Part shown: in pieces, positions 28,085 through 38,166 of the stretch
Layout of the letters: each line of letters begins with the position of its first letter
Position numbering within the stretch: the first letter of the stretch is position 1
Source of the DNA: Crateriforma conspicua
GTDB lineage: Bacteria > Planctomycetota > Planctomycetia > Pirellulales > Pirellulaceae
NCBI RefSeq assembly: GCF_007752935.1
Contig: NZ_CP036319.1
Span: 2,914,001-2,978,000, forward strand
Direction: 5' to 3'
Length of the DNA: 64,000 nucleotides
Made by a program: the position numbers and the translations under genes
Notes under the pieces: model-generated
The model's database searches: none
What the model saw: the letters and a program-made list of their open reading frames with translations, nothing else
Told to the model about the DNA's origin: nothing

Positions 28085-29263
28085 ATGCGTCAAAAACGTG
28101 CGGGCTTTACGCTCGTGGAGCTGCTGGTCGTGATTGCGATCATCGGCGTCCTTGTCGGCCTTCTTCTTCCCGCGGTTCAGTCGGCTCGTGAAGCCGCTCG
28201 CCGCATGTCGTGCAGCAACAACGCCAAGCAGATCGGTTTGGCACTGCACAACTACCACAGTGCATTCAAGCAGTTCCCGGTTCACCGTGCCGGCACCACC
28301 GGCAAGAAAGGCTACAACGCCAACTGGGCCGAGCTGAGTGCTTATTCGACGGACCAGCACAACTATCGCCGGCTCAGTATGCTGGTGGGGCTGTTGCCTT
28401 TCATCGAACAACAGCCGCTGTGGGACACGATCAGCAATCCCGTTAGCGTGCAGTTCAACGGAAACGCCGCCCCCAACGGTGCGTATCCCGCGATGGGGCC
28501 GACCCCTTGGCGTGGCCAGTACACACCTTGGCGTACGTTGATTTCGTCGTTCAATTGCCCCAGCGATTCGGGCCCCGCGGTGACCTACGGCACGACCAAC
28601 TATGGTGCGTGTTTGGGTGACGTCGCCGGCGGCTTGGGCTGGGCGAACCCGCCGAAGGAAGTCAAGCGAGGCATGTTCCTTGGTGCAACCGTCACCCGAT
28701 TCCGTGACGTGGTTGACGGAACGGCCAACACGATTGCCGTTGCCGAGATCACCAACAGCCTGGGCGACCGCGGCGTCAGCGGCGGCGGTGCCTATGACAT
28801 CGGTGGCGACGTGCGTCTGAATCCGCAAGAGTGTGCGGACCAAATCGATCCGCTGCGTCCCAAGTTCTTCGCACCCGGCGTCATGCTGTTCGGCTACAGC
28901 GGGAGCCTGGGCAAGTGGGGCGATGCCGGCCGCGGTAACAAATGGATGGACGGCGGCGGAAACACCTGTAGCGTCAACACCATCCTGCCGCCCAACAGCC
29001 CGTCCTGTTCACGTGACGGAAACGATGCCGGTGACGGGATCTGGACCGCCGGCAGTTATCACCCCGGTGGATGCCATGTCGTGATGGGAGACGGTTCGGT
29101 CCACTTCGTTAGCGAAGCGATCGACGCCGGTGACTCGACCGTCGCCACGGTGGGCCCGCCCGGCTGGAACGGTTCGCCCGCCGGCAGCCCCAGCCCCTAT
29201 GGTGTCTGGGGCGGTCTTGGCACGCGAAACGGTCGCGAGCAAGTCAGCATCGACGACCTGTAA
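28085..29263 (+). CDS. DUF1559 pseudopilin-like protein, array member 6
   Basis: This 392-aa protein has the leader MRQKRAG, cut before FTLVELL. The patch NANWAELSAYSTDQHNYRR belongs to the AYSTD class with members 8 and 13. Its downstream half, [20 protein letters not shown] then GRGNKWMDGGGNTCS, is instead nearly the same as member 9, whose patch is of another class. [15 protein letters not shown] and VRLNPQECADQIDPLRPK are further differences. The H-x9-DG motif is [12 protein letters not shown] and the end is [14 protein letters not shown] 28085 follows CCGGAG by nine bases. This member is the clearest partner for a recombination test with member 9. Confidence 0.93.
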   Translation: MRQKRAGFTLVELLVVIAIIGVLVGLLLPAVQSAREAARRMSCSNNAKQIGLALHNYHSAFKQFPVHRAGTTGKKGYNANWAELSAYSTDQHNYRRLSMLVGLLPFIEQQPLWDTISNPVSVQFNGNAAPNGAYPAMGPTPWRGQYTPWRTLISSFNCPSDSGPAVTYGTTNYGACLGDVAGGLGWANPPKEVKRGMFLGATVTRFRDVVDGTANTIAVAEITNSLGDRGVSGGGAYDIGGDVRLNPQECADQIDPLRPKFFAPGVMLFGYSGSLGKWGDAGRGNKWMDGGGNTCSVNTILPPNSPSCSRDGNDAGDGIWTAGSYHPGGCHVVMGDGSVHFVSEAIDAGDSTVATVGPPGWNGSPAGSPSPYGVWGGLGTRNGREQVSIDDL

Positions 29264-29309
29264 TCGACATCGGGTCGGCCTGGGCTGACCCTGACGACGG
29301 AAAAGGCGA

Positions 29310-29350
29310 AAACGCCGGTGGTCGCATTCACGCGATCGCCGGCATTTTTC
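29310..29350 (+). terminator. Rho-independent terminator after array member 6
   Basis: AACGCCGGTGGTCGC pairs imperfectly with GCGATCGCCGGCATT, followed by TTTTTCATGCGC as after members 4 and 7. The rest of the 512-base gap to member 7 includes a perfect TTGACA (29533-29538) without a convincing -10 partner. Confidence 0.8.
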
Positions 29351-29775
29351 ATGCGCGGTTAGTCTGTTGCGAGCACGGAGGCCGCGTCGGTTGCCCAAAT
29401 CGAAACGAAAATTTCAAAAAGCCGAAGAAAAGCTCGTTCGTGTTCAAGCGAGCAGTGTCGACATGGAAAAATGATCGAAATTTGGGCGTTATTGTCGTCT
29501 TTTGCACTGCTCTGGGCTGATCTGGTCTTGTGTTGACAATTAGTCTACTCGTTTCGGGGGTTTCGATTTCGCTGTTTGGGTGGTTTTCTGCGTTCGCCTT
29601 GGCACCTTGCGCTTTGAATCGAGCGAATCTTTGCTAGAAAAGAGCACTGAGGGCATGATTGGGGCAGATTCTGATCCTTTGAGGCTCTCAGATCTGTACG
29701 CATGCTCCGTTGGATCTGCTCGTCGATCTCGTCGACGAAGCACTCGTCATTCGCTTTTTTTCTGGAGCGCAGTTT

Positions 29776-30942
29776 ATGCGTAGTCAACGTTCGGGCTTCA
29801 CGCTCGTGGAGCTGTTGGTCGTCATCGCGATCATCGGCGTCTTGGTGGGATTGCTTTTGCCGGCGGTGCAGTCGGCACGTGAAGCGGCCCGCCGCATGTC
29901 GTGCAGCAACAACGCCAAACAAATGGGTTTGGCACTGCACAATTACCACAGTGCATTCAAACAGTTCCCCGCCCAGCGTGCCGGCACGACCGGGTCGAAG
30001 GGCTACACCGGCACGATCAATGCGGACAACAACGCCAGCAACAAATGCCGGCTAAGCATGTTCGTCGGGCTGTTGCCGTTCATCGAACAGCAGCCGCTGT
30101 GGGATCAAATCAGCAACCCTGTCAGCGTTCAGTTCAACGGCAACGCGGCCCCCAACGGTGCTTACCCCGCCATGGGCCCGGTGCCGTGGACCGGCCAATA
30201 CACGCCGTGGCGGACGATGGTTTCGTCGCTGCAGTGTCCCAGCGATAGCGGCCCCGCGGTGACGACGGGCACGATCAACTATGCGGCTTGCGTCGGTGAC
30301 GTGGTCGACCAGTTGGGATCACGAAACCCGGCCAAGGAAACCATCCGTGGTTTGTTCATGGTCGCGAAGCATCGTCGGTTCCGTGACGTTGTCGACGGGA
30401 CCGCCAACACGATTGCGCTGGGTGAAATCACCAACAGTCTGGGCGATCGCGGTGTCAGCGGTGGCGGTGCCTATGACGTCGGATTCAACGTGCGGCTCGA
30501 GCCGAACAATTGTGCCGGCTTGATCGACCCGTTGCGTCCGAAGTTCTATCATCCCGATGCACAGCTGCTGGGCTACAACGCGCCGTTGGGCAAGTGGGCT
30601 GGTGCCGGCCGCGGTAATCGCTGGGCCGACGGCGGCGGTAACCTGTCGAGTTTCAATACGATCTTGCCGCCCAACAGCCCCAGTTGCTCCGCCGATGGTG
30701 GTGACGCGGGCGCTGGCATTTGGTCCGCCGGCAGCTATCACCCGGGCGGTTGTCACGTGGTGATGGGCGACGGCTCGGTTCACTTCGTCAGCGAAGCGAT
30801 CGACGGTGGTGACAACACGGTGGCCACGGTTACGCGTCCGAACCAAAACGGTTCACCGGCCGGTATCGCCAGCCCCTATGGCGTTTGGGGCGGCTTGGGA
30901 ACGACCAACGGTCGCGAACAAGTCAGCATCGACGACATCTAA
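29776..30942 (+). CDS. DUF1559 pseudopilin-like protein, array member 7
   Basis: This 388-aa protein has the leader MRSQRSG, cut before FTLVELL. The patch is of the NASNKC class, [15 protein letters not shown], shared only with member 12. It also shares with that member a distinct later section: [35 protein letters not shown] and GDAGAGIWSAG. Here the segment YDIGGDINL of the other members is replaced, and an extra cysteine is present in the patch. The H-x9-DG motif is [12 protein letters not shown] and the end is [14 protein letters not shown] 29776 follows TGGAG by seven bases; open frame upstream of it is not leader-like. Confidence 0.92.
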   Translation: MRSQRSGFTLVELLVVIAIIGVLVGLLLPAVQSAREAARRMSCSNNAKQMGLALHNYHSAFKQFPAQRAGTTGSKGYTGTINADNNASNKCRLSMFVGLLPFIEQQPLWDQISNPVSVQFNGNAAPNGAYPAMGPVPWTGQYTPWRTMVSSLQCPSDSGPAVTTGTINYAACVGDVVDQLGSRNPAKETIRGLFMVAKHRRFRDVVDGTANTIALGEITNSLGDRGVSGGGAYDVGFNVRLEPNNCAGLIDPLRPKFYHPDAQLLGYNAPLGKWAGAGRGNRWADGGGNLSSFNTILPPNSPSCSADGGDAGAGIWSAGSYHPGGCHVVMGDGSVHFVSEAIDGGDNTVATVTRPNQNGSPAGIASPYGVWGGLGTTNGREQVSIDDI

Positions 30943-30971
30943 GTCGCGACGACTGTCCTGTAAGAATCTTT

Positions 30972-31009
30972 AACGCCGCGGATCGAGTGATCGGTCCGCG
31001 GCGTTTTTC
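30972..31009 (+). terminator. Rho-independent terminator after array member 7
   Basis: AACGCCGCGGATCGA pairs with TCGGTCCGCGGCGTT, followed by TTTTTCATGCGC. The CCGCGG stem with loop GAGTGATCGG recurs after members 9, 10 and 11. The rest of the 658-base gap to member 8 shows no gene. Confidence 0.9.
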
Positions 31010-31600
31010 ATGCGCAAGGTCGCTTTGCGAAAGCGGCACCAACGAACCGGGGCGTTCTGTCAAACCAGGTCATTCTTTGGCGACGATTGGGGCAGACGAT
31101 CCTTCCGACCTGCGTCTCCAAGCACTTCGGGTGCTTGGCCGGACCATTCCGCCGCTAGGTGGCCGCAAGGTCGGCGACCCGGCCCTCGTCCGATGTCCCA
31201 TTCGGTGAAGAAAATTAAGAAGTTTTCCAAAAATTTTCTTTAGAGCTTCGGACAAGCCATTGAATCCCCCCTGACGGCCGCGTGATAGCATAAAACACGG
31301 CAATTCCTGCTATCGAATGACTGTTGACAGTAGACGGGGCGTGGTGGGCTTGCCCCGCCGGCCGGTTCTGTCAACGAATTTTGAGCCCCCTGCGACAGAA
31401 GAGACTGTACGGAAGACTGTTCGCTTTGGATATTATTGAAACGCTGGGTGCTCAATAGGGCGTGTTCGCAATCCTTGTTTGCGTATATTGAGCTTTCGGC
31501 AGTGTCGAAGGGTGTACGTGGGGATAGTTTTCTCGGCCGGCACCTTCGCGACGAACAAGCCAACTGTCTCTTCGTCATTTTTTCCATGGAGCGCAATTCT

Positions 31601-32779
31601 ATGCGTCAACAACGTGCGGGCTTCACGCTCGTCGAACTCTTGGTCGTGATCGCCATCATCGGTGTCCTGGTCGGTCTGCTTCTTCCCGCGGTGCAGTCGG
31701 CACGTGAAGCCGCCCGCCGTATGTCGTGCAGCAACAATGCCAAGCAAATCGGCCTGGCCCTGCACAACTATCACAGTGCGTTCAAGCAGTTCCCCGCCCA
31801 CCGCGCGGGAACCACGGGCAAGAAAGGCTATCTGGCCAATTGGACGGAAATGAGTGCTTACAGCACCGATACGCACAACTATCGCCGGCTTAGCATGCTG
31901 GTTGGATTGTTGCCGTTCATCGAACAGCAACCGCTTTGGGACACCATCAGCAATCCCGTCACCGTCCAATTCAACGGCGATGTGGCTCCCAACGGTGCCT
32001 ATCCCGCGATGGGCCCGACCCCGTATCGATCCCAGTACACGCCGTGGCGGACGCTGATTTCGGCGTTCAATTGCCCCAGCGACTCGGGACCTCCGGTCAC
32101 CTACGGCACGACCAATTACGGTGCCTGCATTGGTGACACCGTGCTGGCACAGGCATGGGCCAACCCGCCCAAGGAAGTCAAGCGTGGCGTGTTCACCGGC
32201 GCGACGGTGACCCGTTTCCGCGACGTCGTTGACGGAACGGCCAACACGATTGCCGTCGCCGAATTGACCAACAGCCTGGGTGACCGTGGCGTTGGCGGCG
32301 GTGGTGCCTATGACATCGGTGGCGACATCAACCTGAACCCGCAAGAGTGCTTGGACACTCGCGACCCGCAACGGCCGAAGTTCTACGCACCCGGCGTCCT
32401 GCTATTCGGCTACAGCGGCAACTTGGGCAAATGGGGCGATGCCGGACGAGGCAACAAGTGGGCCGATGGCGGTGGCAACACCTGTGCCGTAACCACGATT
32501 CTGCCTCCCAACAGCCCCTCGTGTGCGCACCGTAGCAATGACGCCGATGACGGCATCTGGAGCGCCGGCAGTTACCACCCCGGTGGCTGTCACGTCGTGA
32601 TGGCGGACGGTTCGGTCCATTATGTCAGCGAAGCGATTGACGCTGGAGATCCGTCGATCCCGGCTGTCGGACAACCCAGCTGGGGCGGTTCGGTCGCCGG
32701 CAGCCCGAGCCCCTACGGCATCTGGGGCGGACTGGGCACGATCAACGGTCGTGAACAAGTCAGCATTGACGACATTTAA
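31601..32779 (+). CDS. DUF1559 pseudopilin-like protein, array member 8
   Basis: This 392-aa protein has the leader MRQQRAG, cut before FTLVELL. The patch LANWTEMSAYSTDTHNYRR is of the AYSTD class. With member 13 it also shares [30 protein letters not shown] and DADDGIWSAG, marking the two as true sisters although four other genes separate them. [11 protein letters not shown] replaces DPLRPK. The motif near the end is [20 protein letters not shown], where MAD and HYV differ from the common MGD and HFV but the H-x9-DG spacing is kept. The end is [14 protein letters not shown] 31601 follows GGAG; an in-frame ATG five codons upstream is less leader-like. Confidence 0.92.
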   Translation: MRQQRAGFTLVELLVVIAIIGVLVGLLLPAVQSAREAARRMSCSNNAKQIGLALHNYHSAFKQFPAHRAGTTGKKGYLANWTEMSAYSTDTHNYRRLSMLVGLLPFIEQQPLWDTISNPVTVQFNGDVAPNGAYPAMGPTPYRSQYTPWRTLISAFNCPSDSGPPVTYGTTNYGACIGDTVLAQAWANPPKEVKRGVFTGATVTRFRDVVDGTANTIAVAELTNSLGDRGVGGGGAYDIGGDINLNPQECLDTRDPQRPKFYAPGVLLFGYSGNLGKWGDAGRGNKWADGGGNTCAVTTILPPNSPSCAHRSNDADDGIWSAGSYHPGGCHVVMADGSVHYVSEAIDAGDPSIPAVGQPSWGGSVAGSPSPYGIWGGLGTINGREQVSIDDI

Positions 32780-32858
32780 TCGTCGAAGATTCGCCCAGCG
32801 AGCTGGACATCCGGCCGCGGCGAAAAATAAATCGACAAAAAATTTGAAAAGAATCGGA

Positions 32859-32893
32859 AGGCCGCGGGTTGAGACATCGACCCGCGGCCTTCT
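32859..32893 (+). terminator. Rho-independent terminator after array member 8
   Basis: AGGCCGCGGGTTGA-type arm pairs with TCGACCCGCGGCCT, followed by TCTTCGTTTT. The rest of the 453-base gap carries the candidate -10 of member 9 at 33049. Confidence 0.75.
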
Positions 32894-33048
32894 TCGTTTT
32901 TGCCGTGTTTTTCGCCAGTTGTGCTCGAAATGAGCGTTCTTGATGACGCCAATAGGCACCTTCCTGTGGGTGGATTTTGTGTACCCCACGAGTGTCTCTG
33001 ATGTTCACCTTCAGGGCGTTTTGTGGGTTCAGATGGCTCCTTTATGCG

Positions 33049-33054
33049 TATAAT
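33049..33054 (+). promoter_or_regulatory. Candidate -10 element for array member 9
   Basis: A perfect TATAAT lies 178 bases before ATG 33233, at a distance similar to the candidate promoter of member 5. No good -35 is visible at normal spacing. Confidence 0.3.
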
Positions 33055-33232
33055 GCGGTGTAGTGTCGCACAGCAAGGCGATAGGGGTGGCTCCTTCTGA
33101 GCGTGAGCGGCTTGCTTTTGTGCGTCTCTTTGCTTCACGGATTTCGGTGACCCACCGGATTCGTGGATTTCTTGCCGGCTTTTTCTTTGTCGCCGGCTCG
33201 AGTTCTTGTTGATGTCATTTCGGAGAGTTTCT

Positions 33233-34420
33233 ATGCGTCAAAAACGTGCGGGCTTTACGCTCGTGGAATTGTTGGTCGTGATCGCGATCATCGGCGTCCT
33301 TGTCGGACTTCTTCTTCCCGCGGTTCAATCGGCTCGTGAAGCCGCCCGCCGCATGTCGTGCAGCAACAACGCCAAGCAAATTGGTTTGGCCCTGCACAAC
33401 TACCACAGTGCTTTTAAGCAGTTCCCCACACACCGTGCCGGCACGACCGGTCGCAAAGGCTACAACGTTAGCTGGGACGACATGGTGGCCGCCGACGACG
33501 GCAACCGGAACATGCACAACTTCAACCGCTTGAGTTTCCTGGTCGGCCTGCTGCCGTTCGTCGAACAACAGCCGTTGTGGGACCAAATCAGCAACCCGGT
33601 CAGCGTCCAGTTCGACGGTAACCCCGCCCCCAACGGTGCGTATCCTGCGATGGGCCCGACGCCTTGGAAAGGCCAGTACACGCCTTGGCGTACGATGGTT
33701 TCCGCATTCCAATGCCCCAGTGATAGCGGTCCCGCCGTGACCTATGGCACGACCAACTATGGTGCATGTTTGGGTGACGTCGCGCGTGGCTTGGGCTGGG
33801 CCAATCCGCCCAAGGAAATCAAGCGTGGTGCATTCTTGTCGGCGACCGTTCGTCGTTTCCGCGACTTCGTCGACGGGACGGCCAACACGATCGCGGTCGG
33901 CGAAATCACCAACAGCCTGGGTGACCGAGGCGTCAGCGGTGGTGGTGCCTACGACATCGGCGGCGACGTCAGCTTGAGCCCCCAAGAATGCTTGGACACG
34001 ATCGATCCGCTGCGTCCGAAGTTCTTCGCACCCGGCGTCATGCTGTTTGGTTACAGCGGCAACCTCGGCAAGTGGGGCGATGCGGGCCGCGGAAACAAGT
34101 GGATGGACGGCGGCGGGAACACCTGCAGCATGGCCACCATCTTGGCACCCAACAGTCCCTCGTGTTCACGTGACGGTAACGACGCCGGTGACGGAATCTG
34201 GACCGCCGGCAGCTATCACCCGGGCGGCGTTCACGTCGTGATGGGTGACGGCTCGGTCCACTTCGTCAGTGAAGCGATCGATTCGGGCGACCCGACGATT
34301 CCGACGGTCACCGCACCCAACCACGGCGGTTCGCCCGCCGGTATCGCCAGTCCGTACGGTGTCTGGGGTGCACTGGGAACCGTCAACGGTCGCGAACAGG
34401 CCAGCATCGACGACATCTAA
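33233..34420 (+). CDS. DUF1559 pseudopilin-like protein, array member 9
   Basis: This 395-aa protein has the leader MRQKRAG, cut before FTLVELL. The patch NVSWDDMVAADDGNRN, then MHNFNR, is of the ADD class, closest to member 3. The C-terminal half matches member 6 ([28 protein letters not shown]), so the gene looks mosaic. Two changes occur together here and in member 11: ILAPNSP replaces ILPPNSP, and the cysteine of the H-x9-DG motif is lost (HPGGVHVVMGDG). The end is NGREQASIDDI. ATG 33233 follows CGGAG by eight bases. Confidence 0.92.
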   Translation: MRQKRAGFTLVELLVVIAIIGVLVGLLLPAVQSAREAARRMSCSNNAKQIGLALHNYHSAFKQFPTHRAGTTGRKGYNVSWDDMVAADDGNRNMHNFNRLSFLVGLLPFVEQQPLWDQISNPVSVQFDGNPAPNGAYPAMGPTPWKGQYTPWRTMVSAFQCPSDSGPAVTYGTTNYGACLGDVARGLGWANPPKEIKRGAFLSATVRRFRDFVDGTANTIAVGEITNSLGDRGVSGGGAYDIGGDVSLSPQECLDTIDPLRPKFFAPGVMLFGYSGNLGKWGDAGRGNKWMDGGGNTCSMATILAPNSPSCSRDGNDAGDGIWTAGSYHPGGVHVVMGDGSVHFVSEAIDSGDPTIPTVTAPNHGGSPAGIASPYGVWGALGTVNGREQASIDDI

Positions 34421-34449
34421 TCGTCGAACGCTGTTACTGAAGACATGCG

Positions 34450-34484
34450 AAACCGCGGGCCGAGTGATCGGTCCGCGGTTTTTT
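34450..34484 (+). terminator. Rho-independent terminator after array member 9
   Basis: AAACCGCGGGCCGAGTGATC forms a stem with GGTCCGCGGTTT, followed by TTTTCG. It carries the same GAGTGATCGG loop as member 7. The rest of the 518-base gap to member 10 shows no gene. Confidence 0.87.
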
Positions 34485-34938
34485 CGTGAGCCCATGTTGG
34501 CGCCGAAATCGAAACGGTGCCCCGCAAAACTGTGGGCCAACATAGCCCCGATGAAGGTCCGTCAGTGGAGGCGTGGCGGGTGATGATCGGTTGCTAGGGT
34601 GAATAAAATGTGCGTTAAAAACGAAAAATGGAAGCATGGTGCGCACCAGTCCGCTAACATGCGTCGGTCTGCCACCCTCTTGTGGGTAGTTTCCGGCCGC
34701 AAGTTGACGGTTAGCTGAGGACGTATTGAGACGCCGAATCGGCAGGGCCATCGCCTCGATTCCATCAAACGCTTCATCGACCGCACGACTTCCGCGACGT
34801 CACGACGCCTGGCGATCCATTCGGTTTCGCTAGGCCGCAGCGGGTGAGCAGACAGGAGTGTCGCGGTAGGGCGTCGGTCCGATCGGGCCGAAGACGCGGG
34901 GCTCCCAGACTCATCCCTTATTTTCTGGAGTTCTTCGG

Positions 34939-36147
34939 ATGCAACAAAAACGCCATGGATTCACCCTGGTGGAGCTGTTGGTCGTGATCGCGATCATCGG
35001 CGTGTTGGTCGGGCTGCTTTTGCCCGCCGTTCAATCGGCACGCGAAGCGGCGCGACGGATGGCGTGCAGCAACAACGCCAAGCAAGTCGGCTTGGCACTG
35101 CACAACTATCACAGCGCTTTCAAACAGTTCCCCGCTCACCGTGCCGGCACGACCGGCGTCAAAGGATACGACGCGACGTGGAATCAAATGACGTCGGCCG
35201 ATGACGGGGCCGGCGGCGGACGCAACTTCCACAACTTTCGTCGGCTCAGCATGCTGATCGGATTGTTGCCGTTCATCGAACAGCAACCCCTGTGGGACAC
35301 GATCAGCAACCCGCTTTCGACCCAGTACAACGGCAATGCCGCGCCCGGCGGTGCCTATCCTGCGATGGGGCCGACCCCGTGGAAGAACCAGTACACGCCG
35401 TGGCGGACCCTGGTCGGAACGTTCCAGTGTCCCAGTGATTCGGGGCCGCCGGTGACTTACGGCACGACGAACTATGCCGCCTGTGTCGGCGATGTTGTTC
35501 GCGGTCTTGGTTCGCGGAATCCGCCGTCGTCGATTCAGCGTGGGATTTTCATGTCCGCTTCGGCGCGTCGTTTCCGTGACATCGTCGACGGCACGGCGAA
35601 CACGATCGCGGTCGGCGAAATCACCAACAGCCTGGGCGACCGTGGCATCAGCGGCGGTGGCGCCTATGAAGACAGCGGGCCGGCGTTTGGTGACATCAAC
35701 ATCACGCCCCAGAATTGTGCCGACCAAATTGATCCGCTGCGTCCGAAGTTTTTCAAGCCCGGCGTGTTGCTGTTCGGCTACACCGGCAATCTTGGGAAAT
35801 GGGGTGCCGAAGGCCGTGGGGGCAAGTACATGGATGGTGCGACCAACCAAACGTCGATGAACACCATCCTGCCGCCCAACAGTCCGTCGTGTTCCTACAA
35901 CAACCAGGACAATGCCGACGGGATCTGGAGCGCCGGCAGTTATCACCCCGGCGGATGTCATGTGGTGATGGGCGACGGCTCGGTCCACTTTATCAGCGAA
36001 GCGGTGGATGCCGGCGACGCAACGATCAGCGCGGTCGGCCAGCCGGGATGGAACGGGTCACCGGCCGGTGCCGCCAGTCCCTATGGCGTCTGGGGCGGTT
36101 TGGGAACGACCAACGGTCGCGAACAAGTCAGCATTGACGACCTGTAA
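34939..36147 (+). CDS. DUF1559 pseudopilin-like protein, array member 10
   Basis: This 402-aa protein has the leader MQQKRHG, cut before FTLVELL; members 10 and 11 share this His-containing leader. The patch [17 protein letters not shown] is of the ADD class, close to member 2. It reads RRMACSNNAKQVG where most have [13 protein letters not shown], and has an insertion-bearing section, AYEDSGPAFGDINITPQNC. It also has GGKYMDGATNQTSMN and CSYNNQDNADGIWSAG. The H-x9-DG motif is [20 protein letters not shown] and the end is [14 protein letters not shown] 34939 follows TGGAG by ten bases. Confidence 0.93.
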   Translation: MQQKRHGFTLVELLVVIAIIGVLVGLLLPAVQSAREAARRMACSNNAKQVGLALHNYHSAFKQFPAHRAGTTGVKGYDATWNQMTSADDGAGGGRNFHNFRRLSMLIGLLPFIEQQPLWDTISNPLSTQYNGNAAPGGAYPAMGPTPWKNQYTPWRTLVGTFQCPSDSGPPVTYGTTNYAACVGDVVRGLGSRNPPSSIQRGIFMSASARRFRDIVDGTANTIAVGEITNSLGDRGISGGGAYEDSGPAFGDINITPQNCADQIDPLRPKFFKPGVLLFGYTGNLGKWGAEGRGGKYMDGATNQTSMNTILPPNSPSCSYNNQDNADGIWSAGSYHPGGCHVVMGDGSVHFISEAVDAGDATISAVGQPGWNGSPAGAASPYGVWGGLGTTNGREQVSIDDL

Positions 36148-36200
36148 CGCGTCACTTTCACACGGCTGTCCGTCTTGAGTGCGGGCTTCGTTCGACCGCC

Positions 36201-36240
36201 AAACGCCGCGGACCGAGTGCTCGGTTTGCGGCGTTTTTTC
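36201..36240 (+). terminator. Rho-independent terminator after array member 10
   Basis: AAACGCCGCGGACCGAG pairs with CTCGGTTTGCGGCGTTT, followed by T residues. The rest of the 533-base gap to member 11 is without a recognisable gene. Confidence 0.9.
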
Positions 36241-36680
36241 GTCGTCGAATGCTGCAATGACACTGGCTTTCGCGGTCATGGTCGCCGTCCTGACCGATGT
36301 TCCTGGCTCGGCCCTTTGGCTGCATTGGGGGTCGTTGTTGCGCCTTCTTTGCGAAAAAGGCGTATTTTTACCGCATTGATTGCGACTTGTGAGCATGCCG
36401 TGTGTTAGGTTGAGTCAAAGTGTCGCCCCCTGGTGGGGTCTTTTCGACTAGTTCGCTGACGTCATTTCATACGCCGGGTCGGGACCACCGAGCGGGCCAA
36501 GACGTGGGCCGGATCCCTGGCCGACGGAATCCCCGATTCATGGGCGTTGTGATGCATGGGCTTAGCGATCAAGTCGGGCACGGTTTGCATCATTCGGAGC
36601 CGAATTTCGACGCCGGACGGAAAGCCGTCGGGGGTTCGTGTGGCTCCAGCAACTTTTCCTTATCACGCGGAGAAATCCCC

Positions 36681-37877
36681 ATGCAACGAAGGCACCATGG
36701 ATTCACCCTGGTGGAGCTGTTGGTCGTGATCGCGATCATCGGCGTCCTGGTTGGTCTGCTTTTGCCCGCCGTTCAATCGGCACGCGAAGCCGCCCGCCGC
36801 ATGTCGTGCAGCAACAACGCCAAACAAATCGGCTTGGCGCTGCACAATTATCACAGTGCGTTCAAGCAATTCCCCGTCCACCGCGCCGGCACGACGGGAA
36901 AGAAGGGCTACAACGCCAATTGGAACGATATGGTCAATGCCGACGACGGCAGCCGTAACACTCACAATTTCCGCCGGCTCAGCATGCTGGTCGGCCTGTT
37001 GCCGTTCATCGAACAGCAGCCTCTGTGGGACACCATCAGCAATCCGGTTGCGGTCCAGTTCAACGGCAATCCGGCGCCCAACGGTGCCTACCCGGCAATG
37101 GGGCCGGTGCCTTGGAAAGGCCAGTACACGCCGCACCGGACGATTGTTCCCGCCTTCCAATGCCCCAGCGACGCGGGTCCGCCGGTGACGTTCGGCACGA
37201 CCAACTATGCCGCATGTATCGGCGACGTCGCGTTCGGCATCGGCTGGGCGAACCCGCCCAAGGAAGTCAAACGCGGGATGTTCTTGTCCAGTCAGATTCG
37301 ACGTTTCCGTGACGTCGTCGATGGGACGGCCAACACGATCGCGATCGGTGAAATCACCAACAGCCTTGGCGACCGTGGCATCACCAGCGGGGGCGCCTAC
37401 GACATCGGCGGCAGCGTGTATTTGAATCCGCAAGAGTGCTTGGACACCAAGGACCCGTTGCGGCCCAAATTCTTTGCACCCGGCGTGTTGTTGTTGGGTT
37501 ACAGCGGCAACCTTGGCAAAGGCGGCAACGCGGGACGCGGGAACCGTTGGATGGACGGCGGCAGCAACTTCACCACGATGGCCACGATCCTGGCGCCCAA
37601 CAGTCCGTCGTGTGCCCAGGTCGCCGGTGACGCGGGCGATGGGGTATGGAGCGCCGGCAGTTATCACCCCGGTGGCATTCACGTCGTGATGGGGGACGGT
37701 TCGGTTCACTTCGTCAGCGAAGCCATCGACGCGGGCGACCCGACGGTGCCGACCGTGTTCAACGGTAACAACAACAATCCGGCGGGTTCGCCGGCCGGTA
37801 TCGCCAGCCCCTACGGCGTTTGGGGCGGCTTGGGAACGACTAACGGTCGCGAACAGGTCAGCGTCGACGACATCTAA
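36681..37877 (+). CDS. DUF1559 pseudopilin-like protein, array member 11
   Basis: This 398-aa protein has the leader MQRRHHG, cut before FTLVELL. The patch [16 protein letters not shown], then THNFRR, is of the ADD class. [18 protein letters not shown] contains His where nearly all others have Trp. With member 9 it shares ATILAPNSP and the cysteine-free motif [12 protein letters not shown]. An asparagine-rich insertion ([14 protein letters not shown]) precedes the C-terminal IASPYG segment, and the end is [14 protein letters not shown] 36681 follows CGGAG by eight bases; the frame is open upstream to 36420 without leader-like or coding character. Confidence 0.92.
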   Translation: MQRRHHGFTLVELLVVIAIIGVLVGLLLPAVQSAREAARRMSCSNNAKQIGLALHNYHSAFKQFPVHRAGTTGKKGYNANWNDMVNADDGSRNTHNFRRLSMLVGLLPFIEQQPLWDTISNPVAVQFNGNPAPNGAYPAMGPVPWKGQYTPHRTIVPAFQCPSDAGPPVTFGTTNYAACIGDVAFGIGWANPPKEVKRGMFLSSQIRRFRDVVDGTANTIAIGEITNSLGDRGITSGGAYDIGGSVYLNPQECLDTKDPLRPKFFAPGVLLLGYSGNLGKGGNAGRGNRWMDGGSNFTTMATILAPNSPSCAQVAGDAGDGVWSAGSYHPGGIHVVMGDGSVHFVSEAIDAGDPTVPTVFNGNNNNPAGSPAGIASPYGVWGGLGTTNGREQVSVDDI

Positions 37878-37909
37878 GATCGCGAACTCTCAGTGAATCG
37901 AATTCAGCA

Positions 37910-37945
37910 GCGCCGCGGATCGAGTGATCGGTCCGCGGCGTTTTC
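37910..37945 (+). terminator. Rho-independent terminator after array member 11
   Basis: GCGCCGCGGATCGA pairs with TCGGTCCGCGGCGT around GTGA, followed by TTTCG. It is almost a copy of the terminator of member 7. The gap to member 12 is the shortest of the array (289 bases). Confidence 0.82.
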
Positions 37946-38166
37946 GTGCGCAAAGTCGACGGTTGGGGGTTTCTTGTTCACTGGATGGTCGGTGCCGGGC
38001 TGCTTGTAGGCTAAAAATGAAAGTTTGGGCATTAAAAATGAAACCCATGCCTTTCGTCGGGTTTTAGGAATGCAGTGGCCAAATCGACCGGCTGCGTGAG
38101 CGTCGCAATGAGTCGCCGATTTGGCCTGCTTTTCGTTTTTGTTCCATTCCGTGAAAGACCCTGACC

